Shown here piece after piece: positions 23,222 to 34,208 of a DNA stretch of 64,000 nt. Position 1 is the first letter of the stretch, and every line of letters begins with the position of its first letter. The DNA lies in the NCBI RefSeq assembly GCF_000003195.3, contig NC_012875.2:12366174-12430173 (forward strand), in the 5' to 3' direction. The position numbers and the translations under genes were made by a program. Below the pieces are notes generated by a model, which saw only the letters and a list, made by a program, of their open reading frames with translations, had not been told where the DNA came from and searched no databases. This DNA is from Sorghum bicolor. Its lineage: Eukaryota; Streptophyta; Magnoliopsida; Poales; Poaceae.

Positions 23222-23841
23222 AATGTGTCATGATATTCTGCCACAGTCATGGAGCCCATCCTGAGTGATCTGAATTCTTCTTGTTTGAGCTCCATCACTC
23301 CTTCATTTATATGTCGAGCTCTGAAGTCTCTACAGAATTCCAGCCATGTGACAGGAGGAGCATTGTTGGGACGAGCAGCTTGGTATGACTCCCACCATGT
23401 CTGAGCTGCCCCCTGAAGCTGTCCAGTTGCATACAACACCTTCTCCAAATCGTTGCACTGTGCTATGTTCAGTTGCCTCTCCACAGCACGTAACCAATCA
23501 TCTGCCTCTATGGGATCAGCTGAGTGTGTAAAGACTGGGGGTCTTCCCTTCATAAACTCCCCCCGCTTATCTCTCACATGAACCGGTGGTGGTGTCGGTG
23601 GAGGTTGTTGTTGCAGGTGCTGCATGAAAACGTGCATCATCTGGTTTTGGGTTTGCATGAGCTCCTCCACGGTGATTGGGGCATTGCCACCATTGTCATT
23701 GCCATTGCCATTGCCACGGCCCCCTGCCTCTGCCTCTTCCCCTTGCTGCCATCTGCATTCCAAGGTACATAAACACATCTTAGTAACGTCCAACATGACA
23801 ATCACAAGAGTTAACGGAATCTGAAATTTTCTGGGTAACAT
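23222..23841 (-). pseudogene. Chromovirus gag, N-terminal half (split by the Copia element)
   Basis: The minus-strand frame contains ITVEELMQTQNQMMHVFMQH, a Pro-rich segment and the capsid core (FTHSADPIEADDWLRAVERQ; AAQTWWESYQAARP; WLEFCRDFRARHINEG). The last motif, SMTVAEYHDTFVE, runs into the Copia 3' LTR and continues at 15401 downwards. The true start is uncertain: an ATG after a GCAG near 23757 is out of frame with the capsid. Everything before about 23757 reads like leader. Confidence 0.8.
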
Positions 23842-24429
23842 CCAACATCAGCAGATCAGAAAATCAGTCATATCTCGAGTTCCAGAATTCAAAAGGATAC
23901 ATGCTGTACACTGTTGGAAAGATAAAGAAATTGTCTACAACTTTCATTTAGTTCACATTACCAGATACCAAAACTAGGTTAATCAAAAACTGGGTACAAC
24001 CGAAACTGTTCCAGAATTCCAGACTGCGCAGAAACCTCAACTTTAAACAGTCATAACTCACAGCTCATAATAGATAATATGATCATTCTTGCGGCATTGG
24101 AAAGATATGAAAGTCTACTTATTCCCAGAAAAATTTGATGAACATTGCACGAACAGAATTTGATTTACTCCAGAATCATTGCAGACTGCTCCAGAAGACA
24201 GCAAAAGACAGAAACAGGATATGACCCCAAACCACTATTTATTCATGTTCTTACTTAAGGTTCTTAACTAGGGAACTTGTGGACATGCCCACAAAGTCCC
24301 AGCACTCATTACAAAAACCCAAATCACACATGTTCATAATAACAAATCAGCAAGCACACCAAGTTCACACCACACTAGCAGGTTCCGAATAGGAGCTGAT
24401 AGGTGACTGGGTCATCTTTTTGGTCAGGA
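23842..24429. other. Non-coding leader or LTR-like stretch upstream of the chromovirus gag
   Basis: It has the AT-rich ACTCCAGAAT and CATAACTCACAG style of chromovirus leader or LTR DNA, but no primer site or TG/CA border could be identified. No gene is seen. Confidence 0.45.
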
Positions 24430-25142
24430 ATGGTGACTTAAGTTGATGATCTTGACCTCCTTGAACTTCAGTGACCATCTTAGCTAACTCGATCCACATG
24501 TGCTTGTTCTTGTTCCTCCTGTTGGTCCACTTCCTTGGTTCATGTCAGGATTGCTCTGAGGTTTGTGTAGTCTTGTTTTTTGAAGGAAAACGTCTCCTTC
24601 CTCCCCTTGATGTAGAAACTGATCTTGGCAGCACTAGCGTAGATGACAGCTCCTGAGGTGTTCAGGAATAGCCTCCCTAGGATGATGGGTTCCCTCTCAT
24701 CAGTACCAGTCTCTATCACCACGAAGTCTGCTGGGGCGTACAAGGTACCAACTCGGACGCAGAGGTTCCTGGGCATAATGTTGACGCTGGAGCCAAAGTC
24801 GCAGAGTGCTTCTGGGAAGTCCACCATGCCGATGGAGATCGAGATGACGGGGCATCCTGGATCGCCTCTCTTGACCGGCAGAAGGTCACTAATTACTTCC
24901 ACAACGGGGTTACTCCAGTAGTTACGTCCTCCAGCATCTCAAGACAGTGATTGCATGAGTGTCCAGTATCTCCAGTGTGTTTGTGCTCGTATATCTAGGT
25001 TCCTCACTTGGTGGAGTCTGGAAGTTGTAAAACTCCTTCATATTTTGCTCGAAGTGTACCTGCTCATAGAGACAAGGCAGAGATCAAGTGCATGGGCCCT
25101 ATTGGTGGAAAACACCAACATAACAGAAAATTGTAGCAGGCC
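24430..25142 (-). pseudogene. Gypsy gag-protease fragment (non-chromoviral)
   Basis: At 24540-24902 the minus strand reads a retroviral-type aspartic protease domain of the Athila/Tat sort: ALCDFGSSVNIMPR at the active site (usually D-L/F-G-S-S-V-N), then APADFVVIETG and EPIILGRLFLNTSGAVI. Just upstream (about 24950-25100), out of frame, are gag-like remnants. It does not join the pol at 26597 and is separated from it by an LTR end, so it probably belongs to a different, mostly deleted element. Confidence 0.6.
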
Positions 25143-25333
25143 TTAATATCTCTATGTAAACGTGACGTGTAGGCCTTTCCTCCATATTTCCTGATAACCC
25201 CCTGCAGAAATAGACAAACACCAAAACTCATGGAATTCTGTCACATGAAACCCTAATTTTCGATGTTGGTTGCATATAGGTCCTCTTCCATGATTAGTTG
25301 ACGGTTAAATGTGAGCATTAAGGACCGTCAACA
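25143..25333 (-). repeat. Truncated 3' LTR of the G2 Gypsy element
   Basis: This 191 bp matches the right end of the L LTR (29427-29617), sharing GACGTGT, GATAACCCCCTGCAGAAATAGA and the end GTTGACGG...CCGTCAACA. It is followed on the right by the minus-strand polypurine tract (TGCTCCCCCAAGC). Its left part is lost against the gag-protease fragment. Confidence 0.7.
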
Positions 25334-26596
25334 TGCTCCCCCAAGCTTAACCTTTGCTCGTCCCTGAGCAAAGCTAAAATTAGCAAGAAAACAGGGGTTA
25401 CTTTTATGCCTCTTACTACAGGGTTTTTTTAAGTTATCACTAAGGTCTTAAGTGATTGAAAAACAGAACGATCAAGTCAAGCACTATGTTTCAAGTTCTT
25501 CTATCTTACCTTTGTTCTGGAGTTTTTTGTAAGTTTCCAAAATAAAACTGAGGCATTTGCCTTCCTCTCGAAAGATATATAAGTAGAGTTTTAAAAGTTT
25601 TAGCATACTTACTTTGCATTTTGCTACGTCAATGCTCGGAGCAAGGGAGAGGAATGTCATACTCCTAGATCAAGACCTTTGACCTTTTTGAAAAGTTTGT
25701 CATCTCTTACTAGCATATTGCTTATTAGAGTGACCATGGGATATCATTTTTTTCTTTCTTTTTTTTAGTCTCTCTCTTTTTTTTCTTCTCAAGTGGGCAC
25801 CAAGTACCCCTAATTCTACTATCAGACACATGCCCATTTCTTCCACTCAGGTGGGTATCTTTGTACCCCTAATTCTACTTCGGACACTTGTCCATTTTTA
25901 CCTCTTGTCTCACTCTTCTTTTTTTTCGAATCAAATTTTTGCATAGTCCCATGCCTCTAATGCAATAATACTTCTGAAGAGTGAATCTTTTATATTTTTA
26001 AAACAAAAAGATCTTGATATTTGGAGCATGATAATTCTCTCAACCAAAACTACAAGAATTAACAATGGCTTGAACCAAGCAAGTGCCCACAGTTTTAATA
26101 TTTATATCTTATAAGACTCTAGGTATTATGTCAAACAGGATCTCTATTTTTTTGAATTTTTAGATTTTCAAAAGATAAAATCTCCAGAACTCTAGCGAAA
26201 CTTGGAACAAGTTAATAGTAGCTCAGACCTTCTCATATCATGTTTGTCAATTACCTAGACTTGGATCAGACTTTCTTTTTATTTTATTTAAAACTTAGGA
26301 TTACAAAAAACTATTGTATATTACTGAAATGAAAAACTTTGTTTGGTTTCATGGTTATGCATTTTTTAATTTATTTCCAAATACTAGTAAATAAAATCAA
26401 GAAAGAAAAGTAATACTTATCTAGATACACATGGGGGTGCCTCCCCCAAGCTGGATGTTGACATAGTCGTTCACTCTTGTGGCATGCATGTTCGGTCTCA
26501 CTCTTCTTAAGCCTCAAAATCCTGCACAACCCAAATAGACAACAAAACTCGTGGAGCATGTTAAGGGTTAGGTAATTTTCTAGAGCTTATGAGAGC
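25334..26596 (-). other. 3' non-coding region of G2 with polypurine tracts
   Basis: This lies between integrase and 3' LTR on the minus strand. A GCTTGGGGGAG tract abuts the LTR (about 25335-25346) and a second copy lies at about 26441-26452. The middle contains the paired ACCCCTAATTCTACT / GACACTTGTCCATTTTT units (about 25795-25905), which recur in L at 30230-30335. No gene. Confidence 0.65.
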
Positions 26597-28140
26597 TTAA
26601 TGTGAGAATTCTATGAACTCAATCACATCAAGTTCCTCTACCAGGTTGTTTTGTGGCTCGAGATAGATTTTCAAGCGTTGACCATTTACCATAAAAGTGT
26701 TACCTATGTCGTCTTGGATGGTAATGGCTCCATGAGTTGAAGTGTCAATAACCTTGTATGGTCCATCCCACTTACTTCGTAGCTTACCATGCCCAAAGAG
26801 CTTAACTCTTGAATTGAATAGTAGAACCTTATCTCCAGGCTTAAACTCCTTGTGCTTGATTCTCTTATCATGCCATCGTTTTGTTCTCTCTTTATAGATC
26901 CTTGAATTGTGGTAGGCTTTCTCTCTCCATTCTTCTAGCTCAGATGGTTGCATCAGACGATACTCGCTAGCGAGGTGGAGATCCATGTTCCATTTCTTGA
27001 GTGCCCAATGAGCCTTAAACTCTACTTCCACAGGCAAATGACAAGTTTTTCCATATACAAGTTGATAAGGTGACATGCCTATGGGTGTTTTGAATGCAGT
27101 TCTATATGACCAAAGTGCATTAGGAAGTTTGTCCTTCCACCCCTTACCCATCTCATATATGGTCTTTTGTAAAATATTTCTGATTTGTTTGTTAGATGTT
27201 TCGACTTGACCGCTAGTCTGAGGATGGTATGGTGTTGAGACGTTGTGTCGAACTCCATGATCGGTTAGGTACTTCCGGAAGATTTTGTCGATGAAGTGGG
27301 AACCTCCATCGCTTATAACTATCCGGGGTATACCAAAACGAGGAAAGATTACTTCATGGAACATTCTCTTGGCATGTTTTGAATCAGCTGATCGACAAGG
27401 TAGGGCTTCTACCCATTTGGACACGTAGTCCACAGCTACTAAGATATACTCACAATTCCCAGACATAGGGAATGTCCCCATGAAATCAATGCCCCATACA
27501 TCGAAAAGTTCTACTTGAAGATTATTTGTGAGAGGCATTTCATTTCGTGAGTTGATATTCCCATGTTTTTCACATCGGTGGCATCTCCTGACAAAGTCCT
27601 TTGTATCTTCATACATCGCTGGCCAGAAAAAGCCACTTTGCCAAACTTTAGCGTGTGTCCGAAATGCTCCATAGTGTCCTCCATATGGCGAGGCATGGCA
27701 TCTTTCCACAATTTGAGTAGCCTCAGCCATAGGAACACACCTTCTCAAGAGTCCATCAGCACAGACTCAGAAAAGATATGGCTCATCCCAAAGGTGGAAA
27801 CGACTATCATGAAGCAACTTCCTTTTGTTTGTACCAGGTGGGACATAGCCTTTTACTATAAAGTTTACAATGATTGCATACCATGGATCTGCATGTGTCA
27901 TCTTAAGCAGGCTGTCATCCCTTGGGTAGTCATTTATGGGAAGCTCATCATGTGTTTCCTTATATTGAAGCATAGACAAGTGGTCGGCTACAGAATTCTC
28001 TACTCCCTTTCATATCTTGGATTTCTATGTCGAAGTCTTGGAGTAGAAGAATCCATTTTATTATTCGAGGCTTAGCATATTTCTTAGTGAGGAGGTATTT
28101 GAGAGAAAGCATGGTCTGAATATATTATTATCGTTGCCCC
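26597..28140 (-). pseudogene. G2 RNase H end and integrase
   Basis: The minus strand carries the end of RNase H (about 28140-27990, ATIIIYSDHA then LKYLLTKK-like sequence, frameshifted), a linker (DSLLKMTHADPWYAIIVNF) and a full integrase from about 27748 to 26597. Integrase has the HHCC zinc region (CHRC at residues 56-59), then D88, D147 and E183 with exact D-35-E spacing, and a C-terminal GPYKVID segment. Breaks: a TGA at about 27765 where the family has Cys, and a frameshift near 28105. The 5' part of pol lies 20.4 kb away at 48552 because element L is inserted. Athila-like, non-chromoviral lineage by motif. Confidence 0.85.
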
Positions 28141-29617
28141 TGTTGACACTTACTAACACCACTTGAAAACTAGGTTGGCATCCCCAGCATGGTGCCAGAG
28201 TGTACAAAGGTATTTATGAACGTAAAGGATCTCTAAAAAATAATCTATTCTATCCGCAAGCGCATAGATAAAATACCTCATTGTAGCATTTCACCAGGAA
28301 AAGTATTCCGAGTATCGTTATTTATATTTTTCTTAAGAGACCGGTGAAAGTGGGTGAAATCTATCAAGGCATAGACTAGAGATAAACTTGCAAGAACATG
28401 ATTACTAATGAGAAACTCGTCACACAGTCACTTGCTTTGGCAAGAGGTAAGCCATAATAATAATGATAATGAAATATAAGCTCATGGCTAAATAACACAA
28501 CGATTAGAAAATAGGCTACTCCTCATATATGTAAGGTGACGTCGGATTAGCTAGAGAATGGATTCTAAGTATCTACTACCTACTAAGTCACAATCTACTC
28601 TAGTTATCTACAAGATCATATATAGCATAAAAGACTCTTCATTCATGTATAAGGAACATTGCTAAAGTAAATCAGAACATAGCAAGACTTACTCCGCAAT
28701 ACAAATTCTTCCTGTCCTATCAACAGAGGGTGGACTATATAAGAATCAACGAAGCTGTCACCATCGCGAACTACCACACGACCCGGCCAATAGGATACAT
28801 TTGCAGGTAAATAACATCTAAGCACCACGCCGACATGTGATCTACCACTTAACTCGCGCGCGTCAAGAGCTAAGCGCTTTGCAAACTTACACATAAACTC
28901 ATTATCAATCATAACTATATCAAATATAAAACTAGAGCAAACTAAGAACATAATAAATAGAGAGATAATGCAATTAGAATAAAGTAGTAGAGAAAGATAT
29001 GAAATAATACCAATCTTTACTGATGAAGATCCAAAATCCAGAGCACTAGGCTCTACTGCTCTAATTCTATCTAATCAATCCTATAGAACTTGAAGGAATT
29101 GGGAGTAGCTAATTCTAATTCTCTATGGGAGAGAAATTCCTAAACCCTAACTTTGATGGCTTCCTCTGATAATGATTTCTCCTCCTCCCCTGGGGTGGAG
29201 AGGCCTTGCTTATGTAGCCCCCTCAAGTGAATGTGGGCCGTTGGATCAAACCGACCTTAATCGCACAGTTATTCTTGAAGATTAGAGGCGGTGGAGCATG
29301 ATCCACGAGACGGAGCCTGATTGGCTGCTGCAGGTGGGTGGGCGCCCAGCCCCCGGGCCTGTCTGGCCTCTCGTTCGCTCCCGTGGCTTCTATACTCTTC
29401 TAGATTAAGGAAAACTGCACGACACGTAATTATCTCGTTGTAAACCTGACGTGTGGGCCTTCTTTCCATATTTTCTGATAACCCCCTGCAGAAATAGACA
29501 AACACCGAAACTCATGGAATTCTGTTAGATAAAACCCTAATTCTAGGTGTTCGGTGCATATTGATCCTTTTCCATGTTTAGTTGACGGTTAAATTTACTA
29601 CGTAAGGACCGTCAACA
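28141..29617 (-). repeat. Element L, 3' LTR
   Basis: 1477 bp, beginning TGTTGACACTTACTAACACC on the plus strand. The first 230 bp differ from the other LTR at roughly 14 positions by eye, more than the LTRs of the nested element A do. Confidence 0.85.
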
Positions 29618-31149
29618 AATTCCCCCAAGCTTACTCTTTGCTCGTCCCTGAGCAAACAACTAAACTCAGATGGATCTGGAGTTGCTTTGATGTTTTCTTT
29701 CCTGACAAGTACACATGCTTTCACATAAAAATTCTCCCAGATTAGAGTGAAGTGTCATGGAGCTTAGTACCTGCACTTAAGTCTAGAGTAATCAAAAGAT
29801 AAAATAATTAAGTCAAGCACTATTCCTCCTGTCTATACTTCACCTTTTTTCTGGAGTTTTGCATACGTTTTCAAAAATAAAGCTCAGAGTTCCCAGCTAT
29901 GATTCTCTCAGGTCTCTCTATATGTGGTATTTGTGGATCCTTACAAAGATGTCACCTACCTATAGCTAATGGAATATTCAAGTGGAGCTCATAGAAGTGA
30001 AAAACAGCTTTTACATATGTTGTCTAATCGAGCCATGGATCCAAAAGAACTCAACATATAATTAAATCAATATGTGCATGTGTGGTGGAGTAAATGATAG
30101 TGATGGTAAAAATGTATAAGTGATGATAAAACTTACTTCTCATTGCTCCTTATATTGCTATCTCTCCTCCACTCTTGATCTTTGCTTTTGGGAGAACATG
30201 GGCTATCTTATTTTTTTTTCTAGGTGGGTAGTAAATACCCCTAATTCTACTGTCAGACACTTGTCCATTTTTGCTGCTCAGGTGGGCCTCTTTGTGCCCC
30301 TAATTCTAATCCGGACACTTGTCCATTTTTACCTCTCGTCTCACTTTTTTTGTTTCTTTTTTGAGGTTCTGGGCACTTGCCCCTTTTTATTTCGTCGCAT
30401 ATTTTTGCATAACCCATGCCTCTTCTGCATTGAATCTTTTTGGAGAGAGAGAATAACAACACTTGGGACAGTGAGTGATAATATTTTTAGCAATTTTAAT
30501 GAATGGTGGTGGCTGGTGTAGTAGATGTGTGCAAGTGAATATCTTAATTTAACCACATGAAAAGCTCCTAAGGGTCTACACAGCTTGATCAAACTCAATG
30601 TGAATATAAGTAGCAAAAGATGTTATAGCAAGTATGGTTGTGGTAAGAATTTTGTCATGCTACGAACTCATCTTGTGATTTGCAAGTTTTCAAAATAAAT
30701 CTCCCGAACTCAGTGTTGTAAGAACACGATAAACAGTAGCTCAAACTTTATATCATGCCTTTCTCTTACCTAGACTTTAGTTTTAGACTCATGCTCCCAT
30801 AGATATTAAATTTCAGGTTTTAGTAATTCTTGGGAGAATTCTAATTTGAAAGCTAGGTACTTACAAGTAAGCAAACAGAGCAATCATCATTACCATCATG
30901 CATCTTTTTGGTTTTCATTTTCTAAAGATTAAACTTAGCAGGAAAAATAAAGCACACTTATCTACACACTCTTTTTATGTGGTTTTCATTTTTTTAAGTA
31001 ATGCAATAAATTAAGCAAGAAATTATTTATTGGGTTTTCTAAGTTTTTTTAAATAACAAAACAGAAAATGAATAAGAAAAACAAATATAAACTTACTTGG
31101 TAAAATGGGGAGGAACTCCCCCAAGCTGGATGTTGCTGTGTCGGTCCTA
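29618..31149 (-). other. Element L 3' non-coding region
   Basis: AT-rich, no gene. It shares the ACCCCTAATTCTA / GACACTTGTCCATTTTT paired units (about 30230-30335) and two AGCTTGGGGGA tracts (next to the LTR and near 31118) with G2, in the same order. Confidence 0.65.
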
Positions 31150-32702
31150 CTAAATGTTCCAGAATCGCATCATGATAGTGATGTTGTCGTTCATCGTCGT
31201 GGTGTCTTGCCTCAGTCCTTGTACTGCACCGGTGTGGTCCTGGTTCCACTTTTGTTGCTGTTCCAGGAGTCGTCCATGTTCTGCTTGCCTATCTTAGATG
31301 GCGAGAAGGGTGTTGTCGGTGCGGTTGAAGAAGGCGCCGGCCTCTTGGTAGTAGTCGCCGGAGAACACATAGGAGGCGTCGGAGTTCCTTCCTACATCAA
31401 ATTGGGGCTGGGGCCTAGACCCTGAAGCTCCAAACGAATCAGTGGAGTACCTGCTTGTACGGAAAGGCGGGTTCGCCCACTGGTGATATTGTCCCTCCGG
31501 CCACATCTCCTTTGTTGGCTCCTACGGCTGAGCATGTCGAACCCACAGGTCCTGAAGGACTTGGGAGTTGTAGTCACGGTAATGCAGGTACGCTGCTTCC
31601 TCTGGCCCGGAATCAGCTCCATACCAGGTGCGTTCTTAATGGGTGGTCATCCTTTCGGATGCCACTCGCTATGGAGCTCTCTGGTTTACTGGTGCCACTA
31701 CAATCTCAATCAAATAATTTTGAATGACATACAGGCCAAGGTTCAGGTTAGGTAACCGAATCTCGCCTTTATTATCGTATAACATATACATTACGTTCCC
31801 CTCTTTTTTTAGCATCCGAGCTTGCCTAAATGTGTCATAGCCATGATAAATTCATAACTCGTCAATGAATTCCAATGATGAGTTTTCTAGCAAATTGAGA
31901 CTAGAAGCTAGACGAGTGATGAGTGAAGTACAACCGACAGGTCCCTGAAGACTAGGTATACTTAACCAATGAGAAACTAAAAGAGTAACAGGTAAAGTGG
32001 GTATTTTATTTATAGCAGCATAAAGAAGTTGCAAGTCTCCTACTCTTACTTTTCTAATATCATCACAATGGAAAAGATTGTACCCGAGCCATTTGTGGTA
32101 CATCCGGAGAGTAGGATGTTCCATGTCACTAGTTCGGGCTTGAACGTAATATTCATCCCTTGAAATCTCTCTCCAAAACTGGAGCCTCTCATATTAGGCA
32201 AGTCGGAGTCAATGTCTAGGATGCATCTTGAAGAGAAACCGAGATGGTTGCTCAGTTCTCTCCAAGACAACATAATGTCTTGTTTGAACATCTGAAATGT
32301 GATTCCCCCCTCATAATATTGCAAAGTGCAGAGAAATTCAAGGGTGAGAAGACGGGAACCTAGCTCAGTTATGTCCCAAAAGTTTGTCCATCCCACCATC
32401 TGGAAAATCAAGTCAAATTCGGTATCCATACCTGTTTCTTATAGAAGGATAGGATCAAGTGTGGGGGTGTGAATGAAATCCTTATTCTTCAGCTGCTGGA
32501 AAACTTCCTTCTCCCTACAGGTCTTCAGTCCAAGGTCTCCTATCTTGAGTAGGACCTTGACTTGCGGACTAGATGAAGATGACAGAGCTTGTGGAGGCGT
32601 CAGGTCGACGCTCATCTCTGACTAGTGCGAGGAGTGTCGGGACGAACTCCTCATACCTATGTTCTTGAGGGCCTTGCCCGCGTTCTTCACATTCTTAAGC
32701 AT
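31150..32702 (-). pseudogene. Element L 3' ORF (putative plant transposon protein, env position)
   Basis: One minus-strand frame can be followed from ATG 32702 (MLKNVKNAGKALKNIG). It runs through FDLIFQMVGW, LTLEFLCTLQ and LSWRELSNHLGF, then after a frameshift near 32115 through PTLRMYHKWLGYNLF and GCTSLITRLASSLNLL, to a Gln-rich coiled end near 31150. The central part resembles the conserved ORF domain that Pfam calls a putative plant transposon protein (Transposase_32), found in the 3' ORF of Athila-like elements; I recall this, I did not search it. Stops: TAG at about 32624 and TAA at about 32441. An AG acceptor (TGTCTGTAG) just before the ATG hints at a spliced leader. Role unknown. Confidence 0.6.
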
Positions 32703-33042
32703 CCTACAGACAAAAGTTGACACAAACACAACTAGTGGAAAATGTTAAAGGCCGACTGTCCGAAATGTCAGTCGTCCAGGGGTTAGTCGTCCGAGACAAG
32801 TTTTAATTTTGGCAGCACTTCCTCCTAAACAACTTTTAATTTCGCTTTGGACAGCAGGATCACTACTTACTAATGAACCTTGCTCTCTTACTCCAAGGCT
32901 ACCAAACTCACTTTCACTCTTCTCTTCCCCTCTACTCTCCTTCTCACTTCACTACTAGGGCTCCTCCTCTGGAAACTGAGAACTAAAGTGTGCGTGGGTT
33001 TTCTGAAATGCTTGTGTGATGGAGATGGAGGCAGGAGGTGGC

Positions 33043-33052
33043 AATTTATAGG
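33043..33052 (-). promoter_or_regulatory. TATA box upstream of the element L 3' ORF
   Basis: CCTATAAATTG on the minus strand, 340 bp before the ATG at 32702 and followed by a pyrimidine/purine-rich leader. It suggests an internal promoter giving a subgenomic transcript. Confidence 0.45.
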
Positions 33053-33446
33053 AGGAAGGGGGGATAGGGCGGGCGCCCTGAATAGTAGGGTATGCGCCCC
33101 ACCCAGGTGGCTTCCCTGGCTACAACTTCTCTACTCCCTCCTTTGCTTAGTCTTTACGCAAAAAAAATGATTCATGGGTGGTGTTGGACAGTGGAAGTTG
33201 TCTGGTGAGTGGAGATATGTTGGTGGATCATATAATGTGATGAGATATATGTGAGGTATGGTGTATGACATGTGGGACCCAAGGGGTGTGGGTCATGCTT
33301 CTAGAAGGTTGATATAATTAAATATAATGCAGGAAAAACTATGAGGATTAAAACTTATTGAAAATGATCATGGAAAAATATTTTTGTGCCTCCACAATAA
33401 TTAATAAATATGGGTTGTCACACACCATAAATATTATTTATATGGG

Positions 33447-34161
33447 TGTTGCCATCGTTTTTGGACACGTACCCAGGATAGGTGGAGTATAGATCGGCAA
33501 GACAGGGCAGCAGTAACTGGTTTGCAGGAGAGTTGCCGATGAGGGCGGTTGCCGATGAAGAGACAGCCGAATGTGACTGAGTCCATGGGTGGTAATGTGT
33601 TTATGCCGATGGTCAGCATTAAGCTGTGCCGATGACTACGATGAGGGGGTTGCCGATGAGTCGGAAGAGGAACCTGAAGGTTGCCGATTGGCCTGCGGTG
33701 GTGTCCCAGTTTGTCACGGGAGAATAGTTTTATGTTTTCCTTAGTTGTTTAAGTTGTTTTGTATACGGATTCTGTTTAATTTGGAATTCGAGTTCTAGTC
33801 GTGTCTGATTGTAGCTCTTTGAGCAGGGTATAAAAGTAGACCCTAAGGCTTTGTAATTAGAGGCAATCAATCAATCGAATACAAGTTTCTACTCATATTC
33901 CAGCATCTACTTTTTCGACGACTTCGTCATATTTTCCTTTTTCATTACGAGTTCTTAGGAGTTCGTCGACTTAAGCTCGGCGTATTCTCAAGTTCCGCGT
34001 GAATACCTCTTGGCCGTGGCATCCGGGCGCATCGCTGTTGTCGGGACCAAAGTATTCGATTTATCACCTTTGCCGATAGTAAGGTCAAATCAGCTGGCAC
34101 GCCTTAACGTTTAAATCGGGTATTAGCTTTTTGTGTTTGCAGATCAACTTTTGCATCAACA
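33447..34161 (+). repeat. Element A 5' LTR
   Basis: Starts TGTTGCCATCG and ends TTGCATCAACA. TATAAAAG at 33839-33846 after GAGCAGGG is the likely promoter. The first 300 bp hold many GCCGAT hexamers. Confidence 0.9.
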
Positions 34162-34208
34162 CATCTTTTGGCATGCCCGGTGGGACCAGATTCAAGATCA
34201 AGATCGAC

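Noticed and set aside
27563..28075. 170-residue plus-strand frame
   Set aside because: Shadow of the G2 integrase and linker on the minus strand.
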